A DNA stretch of 64,000 nucleotides from Algoriphagus aquaeductus (GTDB lineage Bacteria > Bacteroidota > Bacteroidia > Cytophagales > Cyclobacteriaceae): positions 1-64,000 of the forward strand of contig NZ_QKTX01000021.1 of NCBI RefSeq assembly GCF_003253485.1, in the 5' to 3' direction. Positions within the stretch are counted from its first letter, which is position 1, and every line of letters starts with the position of its first letter. This document shows, in pieces, positions 60,101-64,000 of this stretch. Both the position numbers and the translations under genes were made by a program. The notes beneath the pieces were generated by a model. It had not been told where the DNA came from, searched no databases, and saw only the letters and a program-made list of their open reading frames with translations.

Positions 60101-60346
60101 GCGACATTCTTGAAGCTCAGAGAAGTGACGATCGGATATACCATTCCGAGAAGTGTCCTAGGCAAAATGCCTATCCAAGATGTCAAAATCTCTTTGGTGG
60201 CCAGAAACCTAGCGCTTTGGACAGAGAATCCTCACTTCGATCCTGAGACCATGGCTATGGGCGGAGGAACTTTGATCCCTGGGGTGGAAGATATGGCTTT
60301 CCCGTCTACCCGAAATATCGGATTTAACCTGAATGTCAAATTCTAA
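57131..60346 (+). CDS. SusC/RagA-type TonB-dependent outer-membrane transporter
   Basis: A 1071-aa TonB-linked outer-membrane protein that with its SusD partner imports oligomeric nutrients. The signal peptide ends about residue 25 (SFAQQA). A carboxypeptidase-regulatory-like domain is at about 28-103 (VTGKVSDVKNEPMPGATVLVKG), the TonB box/plug begins VVVTALG, plug about 110-230 (INSLSGRVAGVQIT; LKGPAAAALYGSRAANGAI), then the 22-strand barrel to the terminal FNLNVKF. There is no STN domain, so no linked anti-sigma signalling. It is 38 bases upstream of susD. Confidence 0.95.
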   Translation: MIAQKSIWQGILTACMLLVLNFSFAQQARVTGKVSDVKNEPMPGATVLVKGTSRGTVTDVDGTYAIPASIGETLVFSFVGFETKEIAVGASSIINITLSEGVALNEVVVTALGVERETKALGYSVQAVDGSQFTEARETNVINSLSGRVAGVQITNSSSGIGGSTRVTIRGESSLNINANQPLFVVDGVPISNNIVGSSGRGNQETDYGNAAGEINPDDVASMTVLKGPAAAALYGSRAANGAILITTKSGKGKKGLGVTINSNTTFDRILRLPQWQDKYGQGNNGQFAFVNGAGSGVADGVDESWGPELDKGTLIPQFDSPRSVPGFRGGDLNAPAGSTITPTPWVSQPNNISDFFQTGVTLSNNFALEGANEKSNIRLSWTNLDQKGTIPNTDLKRNTIAMNGGINVTDKLTVNSAINYQRTESGNRPSISYGTESLMYLWIWYGRQVNTRNLRNYWMPGLEGIQQFNYNYNYHDNPYFNVYENTNGQAKDRIFGNVMATYKFTPKLTLMMRTGLDTYNELRDRKRAFSTQRFPKGSYREDDLFFSEQNSDFLLTYSETTKPTWSYSVAVGGNAMRQDNRYVETVAPQLLIPGIYNFTNTAVNLQVNQFTSEKRINSLYGFGQIGYKNVLFLDVTGRNDWSSTLPVSNNSYFYPSATLSAVVSDMITMPKAISFLKLRGAYAEVGNDTDPYALSNVYNTAVAWGTIQAKSESNRLSNANLKPERTASFETGLDVRFMEGRIGLDFTYFDNRTRNQIIPIELDIATGYASRIINAGQIQNKGIEVVLSGNPVRTSNGFNWNFMANFTRTRGYVLELTEGLTTYTLTGRNGANIQARIGERMGNIYGAGFARVDDPASPYFGQIIHNTSGTPITSPTLVNQGNYNPDWMVGLQNNFSYKGISLGFLFDYRHGGIVVSRTKTIGSTSGQLAETLLGRENGYDLTQPGNGIISEGVIRNADGSFTPNTIKITSRNWHNRYYERNNVEAAKYDATFLKLREVTIGYTIPRSVLGKMPIQDVKISLVARNLALWTENPHFDPETMAMGGGTLIPGVEDMAFPSTRNIGFNLNVKF

Positions 60347-60384
60347 TCTGCGATCAATCGCTCATCAATTAACAGACAGAACTT

Positions 60385-61935
60385 ATGAACTTGAATAAAA
60401 GATACTTTTCCGGATTAGCGCTTGCACTCTTACTGAGTGTGAGTAGCTGCGACCAGGATTTTGAAAAAATCAACGTCAATCCAAACAGTCCTGAGAAGGT
60501 TTCTTCGGCACTGCTTCTTCCAAACATTTTGCGAAGCACCACCAATGAAATCGCAGGCAACTCCTGGGGATATGGCAATATCGTGATGCAGTACACGGCC
60601 AAAATCCAGTTTACCAACGAAGACCGATACAATTGGGGGCCTCAAGGAAGCCCATATGGTTCCTTCTACAATGCACTCCGAGATATCAATAACATTATCG
60701 AAATCTCCGGGGAAGCCAAGCAACAAAACTACGTGGGCATCGCCAAAGTGATGAGAGCTCATTTGTTTGCCTACATGTCTGACGCATACGGTGAAATCCC
60801 TTACACAGAAGCCCTTCAGGCAAAAGCAGGAGTCAACTATCCTAAGTTTGATTCTCAGGAAGTGATCTATGCAGGAGTGTTGAAAGAATTGGAAGAAGCC
60901 AATGCGCTTTTGGGTACTACGACCGAACGAGTGGACGGCGACATCCTGTTCAATGGAAATGTGACCCGTTGGAAAAAGTTTGCCAATTCACTGCGTCTCC
61001 GTATTCTGATGCGTCTTTCCGACCGTGTGAATCCATCCCAAGCGATGCAGGCAATCGTAAGCAATCCTGCCCAGTCTCCGATTTTCGCTTCTACCAGCGA
61101 AGAGGCTGTCCTTCAGTACCTTCAAGATGTACCTAATCAGCATCCCTTGTACACTACCCGTTCAGGTTCATTTGATGAAGTACGTCTCAGCGAGAAAATG
61201 GAAAATACACTCAAGGATTTAAATGATCCTAGATTGTTTGCCTATGCACAGCCTACCACCAACTCTGCCGCAGGTGTAGTCGGGCCTGTGACAGCTTATG
61301 AAGGGGTGCCAAACGGATTGGGTGATGAGGAAGCGTTGAAGTATGCTCCATCAGGTGATCCTGCAAAGGGTGGTTCGAACTACCTGTCCAGAGTGGGTCT
61401 ACTGTGGGCATGTCAGGCGTGTACTTCTCAAGCTAACCCTATCGGATACCAAGCAATCTTGATGAGCTATGCAGAGGTACAATTTATCCTTGCTGAGGCT
61501 AGAGAGCGTGGATTTATTACAGTTGGGTCAGCTGAAGAGTATTACAAAAATGGAGTGAAAGCATCCGTGGATTACTACCGTGCCCGCTACACCGTGATCA
61601 ATCAGCCAACAATTGCCAGCCGATTGGTAGTGGATGATGCCTACTTTGCACAGCCTAAAGTGGCTTACACTGGTACGACTCAGGAAAAATTGGCCAAGAT
61701 TGGCACCCAGAAATGGTTGGCACTCTTTTTCAGTGGAATGGAAGCATGGCATGACTGGAAGAGAACTGGATATCCCGATATCAAGCCAGGTCCAGCTGCC
61801 TTTATATCGACCGTTCCGGTGAGATTTATGTATCCAGTTAGTGTGCAGTCACTCAACGGTGATAACTACAAAGCAGCGATTGCACGTCAGGGTGCCGATG
61901 CGATCACCACCCGCGTATGGTGGGATGTGAAATAA
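60385..61935 (+). CDS. SusD/RagB-type outer-membrane lipoprotein
   Basis: A 516-aa surface lipoprotein that caps the SusC transporter and binds ligand. The signal ends SVSSC with C22 lipidated, followed by DQDFEKINVNPNSP. The TPR-like helical scaffold is typical of the SusD-like_2 type (LLLPNILRSTTNEIA; VMRAHLFAYMSDAYGEIPY; LRILMRLSDRVNP; MSYAEVQFILAEARERG). The ligand cannot be read from sequence; the linked phosphatase-type hydrolase makes a phosphorylated substrate possible rather than a plain glycan. Confidence 0.94.
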   Translation: MNLNKRYFSGLALALLLSVSSCDQDFEKINVNPNSPEKVSSALLLPNILRSTTNEIAGNSWGYGNIVMQYTAKIQFTNEDRYNWGPQGSPYGSFYNALRDINNIIEISGEAKQQNYVGIAKVMRAHLFAYMSDAYGEIPYTEALQAKAGVNYPKFDSQEVIYAGVLKELEEANALLGTTTERVDGDILFNGNVTRWKKFANSLRLRILMRLSDRVNPSQAMQAIVSNPAQSPIFASTSEEAVLQYLQDVPNQHPLYTTRSGSFDEVRLSEKMENTLKDLNDPRLFAYAQPTTNSAAGVVGPVTAYEGVPNGLGDEEALKYAPSGDPAKGGSNYLSRVGLLWACQACTSQANPIGYQAILMSYAEVQFILAEARERGFITVGSAEEYYKNGVKASVDYYRARYTVINQPTIASRLVVDDAYFAQPKVAYTGTTQEKLAKIGTQKWLALFFSGMEAWHDWKRTGYPDIKPGPAAFISTVPVRFMYPVSVQSLNGDNYKAAIARQGADAITTRVWWDVK

Positions 61936-61962
61936 TCAAGAATCTTTTACATAAACTCCAAG

Positions 61963-61989
61963 ATCTGCCGACCAATTTGGTTGGCAGAT
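61963..61989 (+). terminator. hairpin between susD and the AlkP-like gene
   Basis: ATCTGCC plus ACC pairs with GGT plus GGCAGAT around a single mismatch and a short loop, followed by CTTTTC. It may attenuate rather than end transcription, lowering expression of downstream genes. Confidence 0.5.
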
Positions 61990-62009
61990 TCTTTTCAACC
62001 CTAAAAACA

Positions 62010-63101
62010 ATGAAGAAATTATCCCTTTTGCTTCTCTTGGTAGGAGCACTTAGCCTGGGGGCTTTTGCCCAAACAAAAACCACCAAAACTGAGAATATTG
62101 TGCTGATAACCTTTGATGGACTGCGTTGGCAGGAGCTTTTCAAAGGAGCTGACTCCCTGATGGTGGACGACACAGGATTGATCGATCGCGCGGGTTCACT
62201 TTTGGCAGACTACTGGCATCCTGATCCGATCAAGCGTAGAGAAATGCTGTTTCCCTTTTTCTGGAATACCATCGCCAAGCAAGGTCAACTCTATGGCAAC
62301 CGCGCCTATAGCAACAAGGTGGACAACAGTAACAACATGTGGTTTTCCTACCCTGGCTATAATGAAGTCCTGAGTGGTTTTGCAGACGATGCCCGCATCA
62401 ACTCCAACTCCAAGATCAACAATCCCAATGTGACTTTTCTCGAATACCTCAATCAAACTCCTGCTTACAAGGGAAAAGTGATGGCTTTCGGCAGTTGGGA
62501 TGTATTTCCCTACATTATCAATAAAGAGCGAAGCGGCATTCCGGTCAACGCAGGATTTGACCTGGCCACAGGCGACAATCTTACCGATGTAGAAAAAACC
62601 ATCAATCGTCTTCAGCAGGAGATCCGAGGTCCTTGGGGCGGGGTGAGATTGGATCCATTCACGCATCATTACGCACTCGAAGCCATCAAAAAGCACAAGC
62701 CCAAAGTACTCTACATAGCCTATGGAGAAACGGATGATTGGGCGCATGGAGGCAAGTACGATCAGTACATCTGGTCAGCCAAGCAGACAGATCAATACAT
62801 CAAAGAAATCTGGGAAACCCTCCAGGCTGACCCACAATACAAAGACAAAACAACCTTAATCATCAGCGTGGATCATGGCCGCGGCATTACCAAAAACAGC
62901 TGGAAAAGCCATGGAGCCGACGTGCCTCAGGCCGGACAAATCTGGCTGATGGCGATGGGTCCTGACACTCCTGCTACTGGCGAAATGAAAATCGAAGGTC
63001 AGTGGTCGTCTGCGATGGTGGCTAGAACGGTCTTCCAACTTTTGGGCATGCCTTACCCAGACGCTAAGGCTGCACCTGCGGTGAAAGAAATGATCAAATG
63101 A
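62010..63101 (+). CDS. secreted alkaline-phosphatase-superfamily hydrolase
   Basis: A 363-aa exported metalloenzyme. The signal peptide covers about 1-20 (GALSLGAFA/Q). Metal ligands of the AlkP fold are visible: D36 in LITFDGLRW, the DDWAHGGKYDQY segment and SVDHGRG with a later SHGAD. Where phosphatases carry the Thr/Ser nucleophile the sequence reads FSYPGYNEVLSG, with N118 at or near that place. Phosphatase, phosphodiesterase or phosphomutase activity are all possible. The ATG at 62010 gives the signal peptide; an upstream frame would cover the hairpin. It is coupled to the next gene by a 4-base overlap. Confidence 0.88.
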   Translation: MKKLSLLLLLVGALSLGAFAQTKTTKTENIVLITFDGLRWQELFKGADSLMVDDTGLIDRAGSLLADYWHPDPIKRREMLFPFFWNTIAKQGQLYGNRAYSNKVDNSNNMWFSYPGYNEVLSGFADDARINSNSKINNPNVTFLEYLNQTPAYKGKVMAFGSWDVFPYIINKERSGIPVNAGFDLATGDNLTDVEKTINRLQQEIRGPWGGVRLDPFTHHYALEAIKKHKPKVLYIAYGETDDWAHGGKYDQYIWSAKQTDQYIKEIWETLQADPQYKDKTTLIISVDHGRGITKNSWKSHGADVPQAGQIWLMAMGPDTPATGEMKIEGQWSSAMVARTVFQLLGMPYPDAKAAPAVKEMIK

Positions 63102-64000
63102 AGAAATTGATTGTCGGAATTATCACCGGGCTAGCCTGTCTGTCCTGTGTAAAAATCTCCACTGAAAATGCCTCTCCGACCTATCGGGAGGCATTTTTTG
63201 CTGAGGAGGAGTTGATCGGTGACTTTTTGATAGAAGCTTGGCCTGAGAATATGCTCGAGCTGGATTCGGGCTGGACCTTTATGGGGAAAGACTCCCTTCC
63301 TGGAATCGAACGGGTACTTCCTGAGTTTGGGAAAGGAGAAAATCTGAATCTACCGCATCGCATTTCATTTCCCAACCATTCCCTTTGGTATCAAAAGGAA
63401 GTGAATCTGGAGAAGGGTATCCTATTTATTGATGGAGATGACGGTGTACAGCTTTGGGCAAATGAAGTTCGGATTCCTCGGGCCAAGGATGGGGAATTTT
63501 TTCCAATTGCTTCCGAAGGAGAATTCCGCCTGACCATTCGGGTGGTCAACAATGCCATGGCGGGTGGTCTGCGAAAAGTCAGATGGATTTCAGAGGAAAG
63601 ATTTGCAGACTGGCAAAACCAAAAAAAGTACGCTCGGGATTCGATCTTGGCTGTACGCAAAGTCCAGCTACTTAATGATTCTGTACAAAAGTCAAACTTG
63701 GAGAGACTGACTTGGGTGGAAAAGAAACAAGAATTGGAAGATTTCCCGGTCTTGATGACAGATCCTGTGCTGATGCTTGGTGCCGATCAGACTTGGTTTG
63801 TCCGGTGGGTAAGCGAAAAAGGCGGTGAGGCAAGTATTCGGCTTTCAACTGGTGAAAAGCTTGAATTGAATGCAGTAGATGGCATTTTCACATTGCCTTT
63901 CCTTGAAGATTCGATCCGTTTTGAGCTTTTTCAAGACAAGGTATTTCAGGGAAGTTATGAGTTTGTCAGGCCTGAGTTTGGGGATCAAGTCAAGCTTGCC
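63098..64000 (+). CDS. putative lipoprotein with jelly-roll-like N-terminal domain (partial)
   Basis: An open frame of 301 codons running off the right edge without a stop. It starts ATGA over the AlkP stop. The N-terminus has a lipoprotein signal (GLACLSC, C17). Residues about 40-150 resemble the sugar-binding jelly-roll domain found in front of many secreted hydrolases (LDSGWTFMGKDSLPG; HSLWYQKEVNLEKG; IDGDDGVQLWANEV). The catalytic part, if any, lies beyond the window. It belongs to the susC-susD-phosphatase locus. Confidence 0.8.
   Translation, partial: MKKLIVGIITGLACLSCVKISTENASPTYREAFFAEEELIGDFLIEAWPENMLELDSGWTFMGKDSLPGIERVLPEFGKGENLNLPHRISFPNHSLWYQKEVNLEKGILFIDGDDGVQLWANEVRIPRAKDGEFFPIASEGEFRLTIRVVNNAMAGGLRKVRWISEERFADWQNQKKYARDSILAVRKVQLLNDSVQKSNLERLTWVEKKQELEDFPVLMTDPVLMLGADQTWFVRWVSEKGGEASIRLSTGEKLELNAVDGIFTLPFLEDSIRFELFQDKVFQGSYEFVRPEFGDQVKLA

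Noticed and set aside
63391..63660. Minus-strand open frames in the last 900 bases
   Set aside because: They are antisense to a continuous 301-codon plus-strand frame that has a lipoprotein signal and a coupled start.

Overview
The window looks like chromosomal DNA of a Bacteroidota bacterium, probably Cytophagales close to Cyclobacteriaceae/Algoriphagus (genus-level placement is an inference). The supporting signs are Bacteroidota-type -7 boxes (TAnnTTTG) close upstream of several starts, a SusC/SusD pair, a UpxY-type NusG paralogue, a one-chain PurL, many secreted proteins with the SPII or SPI signals usual for the group, and almost no Shine-Dalgarno sequences. No rRNA, tRNA, CRISPR array, intact insertion sequence or prophage was seen.

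Layout. 0.5-6 kb: aldo/keto reductase, GreB, a Tat-exported phosphoesterase, a secreted coiled-coil protein and a one-polypeptide HigB-HigA toxin-antitoxin fusion, with many intergenic repeats. 6.4-11.1 kb: purL and an alpha/beta hydrolase. 11.3-17.9 kb: TetR, TolC, adaptor and RND permease (multidrug-type efflux operon). 18-24.6 kb: orphan UpxY, a beta-barrel protein, dapA-xseA-xseB, a CNNM/CBS membrane protein and two small membrane or secreted proteins. 24.8-30.4 kb: a RhuM-like gene remnant, an enlarged ligA, a second TetR and metG. 30.7-39.6 kb: two multi-PAS histidine kinases and an Rcp1-type response regulator. 39.7-41.1 kb: a cation/proton antiporter. 41.3-45.3 kb: a four-gene operon of permuted ATP-grasp, alpha-E protein, Anbu proteasome homologue and transglutaminase. 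45.3-47.9 kb: a lipoprotein and a PepSY membrane protein. 48.2-55.8 kb: CusRS-like two-component system, a CusA-type pump fused to its own TolC-like outer-membrane channel, and CusB. 56.1-64 kb: GNAT, SusC, SusD, an AlkP-superfamily hydrolase and a lipoprotein cut by the window edge.

The observations most worth checking are: (i) the HigB-HigA fusion with a palindromic operator in its promoter; (ii) four direct repeats at exact 11-bp spacing in front of the CusA-TolC fusion, next to its OmpR-type regulator; (iii) the RND pump carrying an internal signal peptide and a TolC domain; (iv) heptanucleotide-periodic arrays at gene ends, several containing the stop codon of the neighbouring gene; (v) tandem 154-bp and 89-bp intergenic repeats, the latter repeating the leader and start codon of the adjacent lipoprotein gene; (vi) the Anbu/ATP-grasp/alpha-E/transglutaminase operon, a known but functionally unresolved system.
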